A stretch of 64,000 bases of DNA. It comes from CAZXPY01 sp964643435. GTDB lineage: Bacteria > Patescibacteriota > Microgenomatia > Woykebacterales > RBG-16-39-9b. Below, piece after piece: positions 8,156 through 15,979 of the stretch. Location: NCBI GenBank assembly GCA_964643435.1, contig CAZXPY010000001.1, positions 1 to 64,000 on the forward strand. Reading direction: 5' to 3'. Each line of letters starts with the position of its first letter. Positions within the stretch are counted from its first letter, which is position 1. Below the pieces are notes generated by a model, which had not been told where the DNA came from, searched no databases, and was given only the letters and a program-made list of their open reading frames with translations. The translations under genes and the position numbers were made by a program.

Positions 8156-8184
8156 TTGCTTTTTCAAACTTTTTTAATTAAAAT
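8156..8184 (+). promoter_or_regulatory. Promoter of CDF-like gene
   Basis: TTGCTT (8156-8161), 17-bp spacer, TAAAAT (8179-8184), followed by a strong SD (GGAAAGGAAGGGG) directly before the ATG at 8221. Unlike many promoters here, this one has a conventional leader. Confidence 0.6.
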
Positions 8185-8220
8185 ATCCCCAAATTACTAA
8201 TAAGCCGGGAAAGGAAGGGG

Positions 8221-8844
8221 ATGAAAGAACACCAGCTAACAGCAATCCGGATGCTTCTAGCCTGTTTTCTGCTTTTGCCAATTATTAGTTTTGAAGCTCT
8301 TGGTTGGCAAAGAGAAGGGAGCCTAGCTTTATTTGCGGATTTCACCCACGCTGCTAGTGATTCATTCGCCTACTTAGTTGGTTTTGTAGCCGCTATCTTT
8401 TCTGCCTATTTGGATAGAGTCGGCAGGACCCATAAAGAGTTTCATTTGGAAGAAATTGTAGCTGCTTCCGTTAACCTAACGCTACTTTCATTGTCCATAC
8501 CTTTAATTACCTGGCAAGTAGTTTCTGGTTTACGCGATCCAGAGACTGTTGATGGTTGGTGGGTCTTAAGCGCACCCGCCGCTGCTCTTACAATGAGTTT
8601 GGTAATCTCTTGGCTGCTCAAGAGCAGCCAAGAAAATATTAATGTTTCCGTAGTTTTTGGCCATGTAATAGCGGATATTGCGACAAGTGGGGTTGCTTTG
8701 GTGATGACGTTTTTAACATTGTTAACTGCAAAGGATTGGTTAAACCCAGTTGGAGCAGCGTTAGTAATACCAGCGATTATTTACGTATTGTTTACCAAAA
8801 CTGTAAGTACAAGAGAAGCATTTATTAATTGGTCGAAAACTTAG
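8221..8844 (+). CDS. Cation diffusion facilitator-like membrane protein
   Basis: 207 residues with about six membrane segments and the CDF transmembrane metal site: SLALFADFTHAASDSFAYL in TM2 (D-x-x-H-x-x-x-D) and FGHVIADIATSGVAL in TM5 (H-x-x-x-D). The usual C-terminal cytosolic metal-sensing domain is absent; the protein ends soon after TM6. It likely exports Zn2+ or another divalent metal in exchange for protons; specificity is unknown. Confidence 0.8.
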   Translation: MKEHQLTAIRMLLACFLLLPIISFEALGWQREGSLALFADFTHAASDSFAYLVGFVAAIFSAYLDRVGRTHKEFHLEEIVAASVNLTLLSLSIPLITWQVVSGLRDPETVDGWWVLSAPAAALTMSLVISWLLKSSQENINVSVVFGHVIADIATSGVALVMTFLTLLTAKDWLNPVGAALVIPAIIYVLFTKTVSTREAFINWSKT

Positions 8845-8869
8845 GGTCTTGTTAAGAAGCGCAAGACCC
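8844..8869. terminator. Bidirectional terminator between convergent genes
   Basis: GGGTCTTG (8844-8851) and CAAGACCC (8862-8869) form a perfect 8-bp stem with a 10-base loop, flanked by T-rich sequence on the right and A-rich on the left. It separates the CDF-like gene from the convergent nuclease gene. Confidence 0.7.
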
Positions 8870-8874
8870 TAATT

Positions 8875-9558
8875 TTAAAAATTTTTAATTCGGTGATGCC
8901 AAGCGTGATACTCACAATTTAAAGAATGCGGCGGTGGGCTATCGGCTCTAGCGACACCAACTGCTTTTTCAAATTCCCCTTGAACCACTTCTTTATTTAC
9001 CCCAATTGCGTGAATTTCGGCTCTAAAAGGTAGTCTATCCCCAAAACCGTTTAATCTATCAGCAATAAAAAACGCAAAGTAAGCTTTATCAGAAACTCGG
9101 TAACCTTCTTTTTCAAGAAGGAACGTATAAACATTCATTTGATCCTGATATTCTTCGTAAATATTAACCTGCGCCGCTCCAGTAGTCTTATAATCTAATA
9201 TTGCTAATTCCCCATTCGGAAATTGCAATACATCATCGACCGCTCCAAAAAGATAAGCGTTTAGGTTTTTATCAAAAAAACGTAAACCTTCTTTAGCGTT
9301 TCTCCAAGAGTTAAGTTTATTGATATCGGGAAAGAGTAAACAATCAATTTTGTATTTTTTGAGAAGTGGGTGAGGCTTACCTTTTTGGCGGTATCCGTCA
9401 AATTCACTCTTTAAAAGCAAGTCAACCGCATTGGCAAGAGCCTGTGGATAGCCAGCCGGTCGGCGTATCCCTTCGTGTTTTTCTAGCCAAAAACATTTTG
9501 GACATTCTTTAAAAAGTCTTAGGGAACTACGCGAAAGTTTTAAGTGTTCTTGTTCCAT
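8875..9558 (-). CDS. PD-(D/E)XK (RecB/Cas4-like) nuclease family protein
   Basis: 227 residues. The nuclease core is visible: GAVDDVLQFP (motif II Asp), LAILDYKTTG (motif III, D-x-K), and YQDQMNVYTFLLE (the RecB-family QxxxY motif). A Cys pair near the N-terminus (CPKC) and a Cys/His group at the C-terminus (NCEYHAWHH) resemble the metal-binding edges of Cas4/AddB proteins, but this may not be a full Fe-S cluster. There is no CRISPR array or cas gene nearby. It is divergent from a second nuclease of the same family at 9635. Confidence 0.85.
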   Translation of the reverse strand: MEQEHLKLSRSSLRLFKECPKCFWLEKHEGIRRPAGYPQALANAVDLLLKSEFDGYRQKGKPHPLLKKYKIDCLLFPDINKLNSWRNAKEGLRFFDKNLNAYLFGAVDDVLQFPNGELAILDYKTTGAAQVNIYEEYQDQMNVYTFLLEKEGYRVSDKAYFAFFIADRLNGFGDRLPFRAEIHAIGVNKEVVQGEFEKAVGVARADSPPPHSLNCEYHAWHHRIKNF

Positions 9559-9634
9559 TCAATCCATTTTAATTTCTAAGAGACTATAAAGCAAATGAAG
9601 ATCATTAAGTTCCAACTATGATATTATTTTTAGT

Positions 9635-10465
9635 ATGGCCTTTAACAAAGATGCGATTTGGATATCCAATTCTAGTATTGAAGATTTTAAAAAATGCCTT
9701 CAACTCTATTTTTTACGTGATCTTTATAAATACCCCGGTACAACCCACAAACTTAAGGTTGCAAATCCCTATCTAACTCTTGGAGAGGTGGTGCATGATG
9801 TTCTTAGCGATTTCTCTAAAGGGGAGATTCCTGCCTCTTCTTTGGAAGCACTAAACAACCGGTACCATTATTTGTGGCAGATAAAAAGGGGTATTCGTGG
9901 GGGATTCACAAATTTAAAACAAGAAGAAGAATTTAAAAACAGAGGTGAATTAATGATCGAGAGGTTTTGGGGAAATAAAAAAATTTCTCAATCAAAACCA
10001 TTTTTAACTTCACAGTTTCCAAAAATGCCTCTTTTTGAAAATTCCCAAGATATTATTTTGGTTGGAAACTTGGATTGGGTTCAAATATTACCAGATGAAA
10101 GTTTACACATTATCGATTTTAAGACAGGAAAAAACGAAGAATCGCTCTCTTCATTGCAATTGCCAATCTATACAATTTTGGCAAAGTATTGTTTCAATCG
10201 CCCTGTTTCCAAACAAAGTTTTTGGTATCTGGATAGAGATCCCGAACCGAAACAAGAGTCTTTAGGAAATCTAGAATCCTATCTTGAAGAAATAAAGACT
10301 TTTGCAGCGAAAATGGTAGAAACTGTAAAAAATAAAAACTTTTTTTGTGCCAGTGGCGAATATTGTTTTGCCTGCAAAGATTATTATTTAGCCTTTAAGG
10401 GCAAGGCAGAGCACGTTTTAACAGATTATAATCAAAAACGTGAAGTCTTTTTTATTCGTAAGTAA
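9635..10465 (+). CDS. PD-(D/E)XK (RecB-like) nuclease family protein
   Basis: 276 residues. SNSSIEDFKKCLQLYFLRDL at the N-terminus is the usual opening helix; GNLDWVQIL, LHIIDFKTGK and LQLPIYTILAKY are motifs II, III and the Q-x-x-x-Y helix. Cys residues near 248-256 (CASGEYCFAC) with the N-terminal Cys could form a Cas4-like metal site. It shares architecture with the divergent gene at 8875-9558 and is probably an old paralogue. Likely DNA end processing or repair; partner helicase not in the window. Confidence 0.85.
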   Translation: MAFNKDAIWISNSSIEDFKKCLQLYFLRDLYKYPGTTHKLKVANPYLTLGEVVHDVLSDFSKGEIPASSLEALNNRYHYLWQIKRGIRGGFTNLKQEEEFKNRGELMIERFWGNKKISQSKPFLTSQFPKMPLFENSQDIILVGNLDWVQILPDESLHIIDFKTGKNEESLSSLQLPIYTILAKYCFNRPVSKQSFWYLDRDPEPKQESLGNLESYLEEIKTFAAKMVETVKNKNFFCASGEYCFACKDYYLAFKGKAEHVLTDYNQKREVFFIRK

Positions 10466-10522
10466 TATATTAGATTGGTTCTACGCCATTAACTTTCATC
10501 AGATACAGAGATATTTAATGCC

Positions 10523-10551
10523 TTTGAATAAGGAAAAGATTTTGCTATCAT
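10523..10551 (+). promoter_or_regulatory. Leaderless promoter of thioredoxin-reductase-like gene
   Basis: TTTGAA (10523-10528), 17-bp spacer, TATCAT (10546-10551), then six bases to the ATG at 10558. There is no SD. Transcription would start at or within a base of the start codon. Confidence 0.6.
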
Positions 10552-10557
10552 AATCTT

Positions 10558-11505
10558 ATGGAAACAAATTCGGTTGATAAAGGATCAAACCCCCTTTATG
10601 ATTGCCTAATTATTGGCGCCGGTCCGGCCGGAATGACTGCCGGTATTTACGCTGTCCGAAAAGGCTTAAAAACTTTAGTCATCGGTAAAGAAGTTGGCGG
10701 TCAGGTTGCAAAATCAGGAGAAATAGAAAATTACTTAGGGTTTGGTTCTTCTAATGGCGCTGAAGTGACCCAAAAATTCCACCAACATATCGATGAATTT
10801 GAAAACCTTGAGCATAAAGAGGGCGTTTTAGTTACCTCACTTGAAAAAAATAATGGAAATTTTCTTGTCAAAACTGACCAAGGTGATTTTAAAGCAAAAT
10901 CAGTAATAATTGCTTCCGGAAGAAACCCAAGAAAATTAGGGGTTCCGGGAGAAGAGCAGTTTAAAAATAAAGGGGTTACTTACTGTGAAGTTTGTGATGC
11001 GCCGCTTTTTCGGGGAAAAGTTACGGCGGTTATTGGTGGAGGAAACTCTGGTCTAGAGGCAGCAGTTTCTTTGGCAGCGCTCTCTCCAAAAGTCTATATT
11101 ATAAATATAAACCCGGAGTTGAAAGGTGACGAAATCTTGAAGAAAAAAATTGAAAGCTCAAAAAATGTTGAAGTTTTAAATAATGCCGAAACCCTAAAAA
11201 TAGAAGGCGATAAATTTGTAAAGAGTTTAACCTACCGAGACAGAGTTTCTGGGCAAGAAAGAAAGATTGATGTTGAAGGAGTGTTCATTGAAATAGGTTA
11301 TGTTCCCTCTAATGAATTTGATAAAATTACCAAAAAAGATCAGTGGAATCAGATTGAAATAGACGTTGATTGCCGCACTTCTGTTCCCGGTGTTTTTGCC
11401 GCTGGTGACGTGACTAATATCAGTTTCGACCAAATCATTATTGCTGCTGGCGAAGGTTCAAAGGCCGCTCTCTCTGCTTACGAATATTTAACCAAAAAAG
11501 AATAG
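10558..11505 (+). CDS. Thioredoxin reductase/AhpF-like flavoprotein (probably NADH type)
   Basis: 315 residues: FAD motif IIGAGPAGMTAGIYA near residue 20, redox pair in YCEVCDAPLF (C-x-x-C), NAD(P) motif IGGGNSGLEAA, and the C-terminal FAD site FAAGDVTNISFDQII. The segment after the NAD motif reads NINPELKGDEILKKK, like AhpF (FAPELKAD...), and lacks the HRRxxxR NADPH signature seen in the second paralogue at 13200. NADH preference is therefore likely. It may reduce a thioredoxin/glutaredoxin-like or peroxiredoxin partner not present here. The next gene starts at the following base. Confidence 0.88.
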   Translation: METNSVDKGSNPLYDCLIIGAGPAGMTAGIYAVRKGLKTLVIGKEVGGQVAKSGEIENYLGFGSSNGAEVTQKFHQHIDEFENLEHKEGVLVTSLEKNNGNFLVKTDQGDFKAKSVIIASGRNPRKLGVPGEEQFKNKGVTYCEVCDAPLFRGKVTAVIGGGNSGLEAAVSLAALSPKVYIININPELKGDEILKKKIESSKNVEVLNNAETLKIEGDKFVKSLTYRDRVSGQERKIDVEGVFIEIGYVPSNEFDKITKKDQWNQIEIDVDCRTSVPGVFAAGDVTNISFDQIIIAAGEGSKAALSAYEYLTKKE

Positions 11506-12102
11506 ATGGAAAATTTAGATCCGGCACTTCTAACCAAAAAAGAAAGAAAGAAGTTTTACAAAGAATTGAAGAAAAAAGACGCTTCCAAAAAAAGAACTTC
11601 GAAAAAATTCTTAGTGGCTTTTATAATTCTAATTATGATCGCTGGTATTAGTGTTTTAGGATTTTTTGCTCTTAAAGCTGGTTCTAAACCCCTTCCCGGA
11701 GAAGTTATTTCCGATCTAGGAAGGAATCACATAGCTACTGATAGTAAGAAACCAGAATATAATTCCAATCCGCCGACCAGCGGACCTCACTTTGGTACCC
11801 CTGCTTCTTGGGGTGTTTACGATAAAGAACTACCCGATCAGCAAGTGGTTCATAATCTTGAACACGGTGGAGTTTGGATAACTTATAATAGCGATCTTGA
11901 AAAAGAGGCAATTGAAAAATTAAAAGAAATAGCGGGTAGTTATAAATCAAAAGTGATAATGAGCGCACGAGCCGCAAATGATAGTAAAATTGCTCTTGCC
12001 TCGTGGGGCAGGCTTTTGAAACTCTCTTCATATGACGAAGAAAAGATTAAAGATTTTGTTAGTCGGATGAGGAATAAAGGACCAGAGTCTATTCCGGATT
12101 AA
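11506..12102 (+). CDS. DUF3105 membrane-anchored protein
   Basis: 198 residues: a basic cytosolic N-terminus (KKERKKFYKELKKKDASKK), one membrane segment (about 35-55), then a DUF3105 domain recognised from YNSNPPTSGPHFGTPASWGVY and VVHNLEHGGVWITYNS. The conserved His residues (GPH, HNLEHGG) suggest metal binding, but the biochemical function of DUF3105 is unknown. It is translated directly after the thioredoxin-reductase-like gene, hinting at an extracytoplasmic redox or oxidative-stress connection. Confidence 0.88.
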   Translation: MENLDPALLTKKERKKFYKELKKKDASKKRTSKKFLVAFIILIMIAGISVLGFFALKAGSKPLPGEVISDLGRNHIATDSKKPEYNSNPPTSGPHFGTPASWGVYDKELPDQQVVHNLEHGGVWITYNSDLEKEAIEKLKEIAGSYKSKVIMSARAANDSKIALASWGRLLKLSSYDEEKIKDFVSRMRNKGPESIPD

Positions 12103-12104
12103 TT

Positions 12105-13157
12105 GTGATTAATAAAACACTTGAAAAAATTAAAGAACTAGATAAAGAAAATTATCTAGGCTCAATCCAAAATTTACCCAATCAGATTTCCCAAACTTGG
12201 GAAGAGGGTAAAGATTTAGATATTCCTCAAAGTTATAAAGACGTTAATAACATAACTTTTTGTGGGATGGGAGGATCAGCACTTAGCGCTCATATAGTTA
12301 AATCTTTATATTTAAAGCAGCTTAAACTTACTTTTGAGATAGTAAATGACTATACCCTTCCAAATTATGTTAATAATAAATCCTTAATAATCTGTGCTAG
12401 CTATTCTGGACAAACTGAAGAAATAATTGCCGTGGCGCAAGAAGCAAAGAAAAGAGAGGCTAAAATTATTGGATTTAGTAGCGGTGGAAAATTGCAAGAA
12501 GTTTTGGACGGCTACCCTTTTTACAAATTTCAACCCAAGTTTAATCCTTGTAAGCAAGCTCGGTCAGGACTAGGCTACTCCACCGTAGGTTTATTGGCTA
12601 TTTTAGATAAACTAGAATTTATAAAAATAGATGACCAAGATATTAAAAACGTCGTTACTTTTCTTAAAAAAAGAAATGAGAATTTTAGTGTTGAAGCGAG
12701 TGTTAATCCGGCACTTCGTCTCGCCGGTACTTTACAGGGAAAGATTGCCGCTATAGTCGGAGCCCGTTTTTTAACTGGTAACGCCCACACCTTCGCTAAT
12801 CAATTAAATGAAACTTCTAAAACGTACGCAAATTGGTATAGCTTACCAGAATTAAACCACCACTTGCTGGAGGGGTTGGAGCATCCTAAAAATAAAAGTT
12901 TAATTTTTGTTTTTTTGGATAGTGATCTTTACGATGAACGAATTGATAAAAGAATTAAGACTACTAAAAAAGTCTTGGGTAATTTGGGAATAGGGTCATA
13001 TCAATTTGAGCCAAAGGGAGAAAATGAACTTATTCAAAGTTTCGAATGTTTACTTTTCTCTTCTTATGTTTCTTTTTATCTGGCGATAACCGAAGAAATT
13101 GATCCAACTCCAGTTCCTTGGGTTAATTACTTTAAAGAACAACTCTCAAGACTCTAA
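12105..13157 (+). CDS. Bifunctional phosphoglucose/phosphomannose isomerase
   Basis: 350 residues of the archaeal-type Pgi/Pmi family with two SIS domains. ITFCGMGGSALSAHIVKSL and CASYSGQTEEIIAVAQEA are the first SIS phosphate sites. ETSKTYANWYSLPELNHHLLEGLEHP carries the conserved Glu/His catalytic region. It links glucose-6-P, fructose-6-P and mannose-6-P. The start is GTG, two bases after the DUF3105 stop. Confidence 0.93.
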   Translation: MINKTLEKIKELDKENYLGSIQNLPNQISQTWEEGKDLDIPQSYKDVNNITFCGMGGSALSAHIVKSLYLKQLKLTFEIVNDYTLPNYVNNKSLIICASYSGQTEEIIAVAQEAKKREAKIIGFSSGGKLQEVLDGYPFYKFQPKFNPCKQARSGLGYSTVGLLAILDKLEFIKIDDQDIKNVVTFLKKRNENFSVEASVNPALRLAGTLQGKIAAIVGARFLTGNAHTFANQLNETSKTYANWYSLPELNHHLLEGLEHPKNKSLIFVFLDSDLYDERIDKRIKTTKKVLGNLGIGSYQFEPKGENELIQSFECLLFSSYVSFYLAITEEIDPTPVPWVNYFKEQLSRL

Positions 13158-13199
13158 TTTACTAGAATACTTTTTAGTATCTAAGTAAACTATAAACTA

Positions 13200-14132
13200 A
13201 TGGGAAACGAAATATTCGATATTATCATTATTGGTTCTGGACCAGCCGGATTAACCGCTGCAATTTACACGTCTCGCGCAAACCTCAAAACTCTTTTGAT
13301 TGGTGGGGTAGAATTTGGGGGACAACTAATGTTGACGACTGATGTAGAAGATTACCCTGGTTTTCCAGATGGTATCCAAGGACCAGAGTTGATTTTAGCA
13401 ATGAAGGCTCAAGCCGAAAAATTTGGTAGCAGAATTTTACAGGAAAACGTTACCAGCGTTGATTTCAGTAAAAAACCGTTTGCGGTTTATGTTGAAGAGA
13501 AAAAATATCTAGCTAAAGCAATAATTATTTCCACCGGAGCTTCCGCTAAATGGCTCAATATTCCGGGCGAAAAAAAACTTATTGGTAAAGGAGTTTCTTC
13601 CTGCGCAGTTTGTGACGGGGCCTTTTTTAAAGGTAAAGAAGTTGTTGTAGTTGGAGGTGGCGATAGCGCAATGCGGGAGGCGTTATTTTTAACTAGATTT
13701 GTACTTTCAGTAAAAATAATCCATCGCCGTGATAAATTGCGGGCCTTTCCGATACTCTCGGACAGAGCTTTTAAAAATCCTAAGATTTCTTTTATTTGGG
13801 ACAGCGTTGTTACCCAGGTTTTAGGTGAAGATAAGGTGACCGGCGCGGTTTTGAAGAATGTGAAAACAGGGGAGCAGAAACATTTAGAGACTGACGGACT
13901 TTTTGTAGCTATTGGTCATAGTCCTAATACCCAAATATTCAAAGATAGACTTCCTTTAGACCCAAAGGGTTATATTATTGTTAAGGATGAGACTAAAACA
14001 CCTATCAGTGGAGTTTTTGTGGCTGGCGATGTTTCTGATTGGCATTATCAACAAGCAGTAACTGCAGCTGGGGTTGGCTGCAGGGCAGCGATAGACGCGC
14101 AGGAGTATTTAGAGAATTTAACAAATGAATAA
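13200..14132 (+). CDS. trxB: Thioredoxin-disulfide reductase (NADPH type)
   Basis: 310 residues with the complete TrxB layout: FAD site IIIIGSGPAGLTAAIYTSRA, GGQLMLTTDVEDYPGF, active-site CAVCDG (about 137-140), NADPH site VVVGGGDSAMREALFL followed by IHRRDKLRAF (2'-phosphate recognition), and GVFVAGDVSDWHYQQAVTAAG. It reduces thioredoxin with NADPH and would also support the B12-dependent ribonucleotide reductase encoded 2 kb downstream. No thioredoxin gene is in the window. Its end overlaps the glutamate dehydrogenase start by eight bases. Confidence 0.95.
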   Translation: MGNEIFDIIIIGSGPAGLTAAIYTSRANLKTLLIGGVEFGGQLMLTTDVEDYPGFPDGIQGPELILAMKAQAEKFGSRILQENVTSVDFSKKPFAVYVEEKKYLAKAIIISTGASAKWLNIPGEKKLIGKGVSSCAVCDGAFFKGKEVVVVGGGDSAMREALFLTRFVLSVKIIHRRDKLRAFPILSDRAFKNPKISFIWDSVVTQVLGEDKVTGAVLKNVKTGEQKHLETDGLFVAIGHSPNTQIFKDRLPLDPKGYIIVKDETKTPISGVFVAGDVSDWHYQQAVTAAGVGCRAAIDAQEYLENLTNE

Positions 14133-15387
14133 CAGCAGTGAAATATATAAGATTTTAAGAAAAGCTGCTAAAATTGCTAAAGTTCCCCCGTCTTTTATTG
14201 AAAAAATTTCTAAACCAGAAAAAACCCTCTCTTTTGAATTTCCCGTAACACTAGATAATGGCCGAACAAGAAAGTTTCAATCTTTTGTGGTTTTACATAA
14301 CAACTTTAGAGGGCCATATAAAGGAGGAATAAGATTTTACCAAGGTGTTAGCCTAGAAGAAATTAAGATTCTTGCGGCGATAATGACCTTTAAGACAGCT
14401 CTTTTAGACCTTCCCTTCGGAGGGGCCAAGGCAGGAGTTAAAGTTGACCCGAAAACTTTAAGTGAAGGTGAACTGGAGAGATTGACAAGAGGTTTTACTG
14501 CCGCAATTTATCCAGAAATTGGTTCAAAGGTTTATGTACCGGCTTCAGATCTCAATACTAATTCGAAAATTATGGATTGGGTAGCTGACGAGCATCATAG
14601 ACTTTCTGGTAAGGCCGAACCGGCCGTAGTTACTGGTAAAAGTTTAGAAAAAGGGGGAATAGAAGGGAGAAATGAAGCAACTGGGGTTGGTGGTTTTTAC
14701 GTTTTAGAAGAAGCAATAAGAAAAGGTAATTTTGAAGTTTCTACGGTGGCAATACAAGGATTTGGTAATGTGGGAGGAGGGGCCGCCCAAGTTTTGAGTG
14801 AAAATGGGAAAAGAGTATTAGCTTTATCCGATTCTAAGGGTGGGATCTATATCTCTAAAGGCTCTTTGGATATTAGGAAGGTAAAAGAATGCAAAGAGGA
14901 AGGGGACAGAATTGCCGGCTGTTATTGTGTAAATAGTGTTTGCGATTTAAAAAACAAAGAGGTTTTTTTGGGAAAAGATGTTACCAATAAAGAAATATTG
15001 GAGTTACCGGTTGATGTTTTAATACCAGCTAGTTTAGAAAACCAAATAACTTTAAAAAACGCCAAAAAAATTAAAGCTAAAATTATTCTCGAAATGGCAA
15101 ATGGAGCTATTTCCCTCTCTTGCGAGCCCACGCTTTTAAAAAAGGGCGTTTTAGTAATTCCTGATATTTTGGCCAATAGTGGAGGAGTTACTGTCTCTTA
15201 CTTTGAATGGTACCAAAATATTAATAAAGAGAAATGGACTAAAGAGGCGGTCTTTGAAAAGTTAAAAGAAAAAATCTCGGCTGCCTTTAATCAAGTTTGG
15301 GAGACGGCTATAAGGCATAATATTTCCCTCCGAGAATCTTCTTATGTCTTAGCACTAAAGAAACTTAAGAAGAGCTCAATAATTTAG
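14125..15387 (+). CDS. gdhA: Glu/Leu/Phe/Val dehydrogenase (glutamate dehydrogenase-like)
   Basis: 420 residues. NNFRGPYKGGIRFYQGV and LDLPFGGAKAGVKVDP (catalytic Lys region) match glutamate dehydrogenase; VAIQGFGNVGGGAAQVLSENG is the Rossmann dinucleotide site; IPDILANSGGVTVSYFEWYQN is the family's C-terminal signature. A Cys-containing insertion sits around residues 262-275. It probably interconverts glutamate and 2-oxoglutarate plus ammonia. Start overlaps trxB. Confidence 0.93.
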   Translation: MNNSSEIYKILRKAAKIAKVPPSFIEKISKPEKTLSFEFPVTLDNGRTRKFQSFVVLHNNFRGPYKGGIRFYQGVSLEEIKILAAIMTFKTALLDLPFGGAKAGVKVDPKTLSEGELERLTRGFTAAIYPEIGSKVYVPASDLNTNSKIMDWVADEHHRLSGKAEPAVVTGKSLEKGGIEGRNEATGVGGFYVLEEAIRKGNFEVSTVAIQGFGNVGGGAAQVLSENGKRVLALSDSKGGIYISKGSLDIRKVKECKEEGDRIAGCYCVNSVCDLKNKEVFLGKDVTNKEILELPVDVLIPASLENQITLKNAKKIKAKIILEMANGAISLSCEPTLLKKGVLVIPDILANSGGVTVSYFEWYQNINKEKWTKEAVFEKLKEKISAAFNQVWETAIRHNISLRESSYVLALKKLKKSSII

Positions 15388-15432
15388 AAAATAATACGTA
15401 ACCTAAAATAAACAATAAGGTTATAACAAAAG

Positions 15433-15493
15433 AATATCTTGACAAACTCAAGATATTGGTGCTAAGCTTAACTTTGTACACAATATCTTGTGC
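15433..15493 (+). promoter_or_regulatory. nrdR promoter region with NrdR boxes
   Basis: ACACAATATCTTGTGC (15478-15493) closely matches the NrdR box consensus (ACAC-W-ATAT-W-TTGTG type). Upstream, AATATCTTGA (15433-15442) and TCAAGATATT (15448-15457) form a perfect 10-bp inverted repeat with the same core. The centres of the second arm and the 15478 box are about 33 bp apart, roughly three helical turns, as in known NrdR box pairs. A -35 TTGACA (15439-15444) overlaps the upstream element, with a weaker -10 TAAGCT at 15463. This predicts NrdR autoregulation together with nrdJ. Confidence 0.75.
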
Positions 15494-15512
15494 TTGCTAG
15501 CTGAATTTTTAT

Positions 15513-15959
15513 ATGAGATGTCCGTACTGTAATAATTTAGAAACTGGGGTTTTAGACTCTCGGGACAGCGAGGATCTCACTACAATTAGAAGAAGAAGAG
15601 AGTGTTTAAAATGCCAAAAACGATTTACTACTTACGAACGAGTGGAAATGATTGATTTAGTAGTGATAAAGAAAGATGGCAGGAGAGAGCCCTTTGGTAG
15701 AAATAAAGTCTTAAGCGGTATTATTAAAGCCTGTGAAAAAAGATTAATACCTATTGACGTAATTGAAAGAATAGTTGATGATATTGAAAGAGATCTACGA
15801 AACCGCGATAGTGTTGAAATTGAAAGTAAGCTTATCGGTTCTTTAGTAATGCGCAAGTTAAAAAGTATCGATAAAGTCGCTTATATCCGTTTTGCTTCAG
15901 TCTACCGGAGCTTTGAAGATGTCGAAGAATTTGAGAAAGAAGCTCAACTTCTCAAGTAA
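15513..15959 (+). CDS. nrdR: Transcriptional repressor NrdR
   Basis: 148 residues, full-length NrdR. Zinc ribbon MRCPYCNNLETGVLDSR...RRRRECLKCQKRFTTYER (two C-x-x-C pairs) followed by the ATP-cone domain (KKDGRREPFGRNKVLSGI...). NrdR senses the ATP/dATP ratio and represses ribonucleotide reductase genes. It sits directly upstream of nrdJ, with NrdR boxes in its own promoter. No clear SD precedes the ATG. Confidence 0.96.
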   Translation: MRCPYCNNLETGVLDSRDSEDLTTIRRRRECLKCQKRFTTYERVEMIDLVVIKKDGRREPFGRNKVLSGIIKACEKRLIPIDVIERIVDDIERDLRNRDSVEIESKLIGSLVMRKLKSIDKVAYIRFASVYRSFEDVEEFEKEAQLLK

Positions 15960-15979
15960 TCCTAAAAAGGAGTTGCCCT

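Noticed and set aside
8875..10465. Cas4-like nucleases as a sign of a CRISPR locus
   Set aside because: No repeat-spacer array and no other cas gene on either strand nearby; these are generic RecB-family nucleases.
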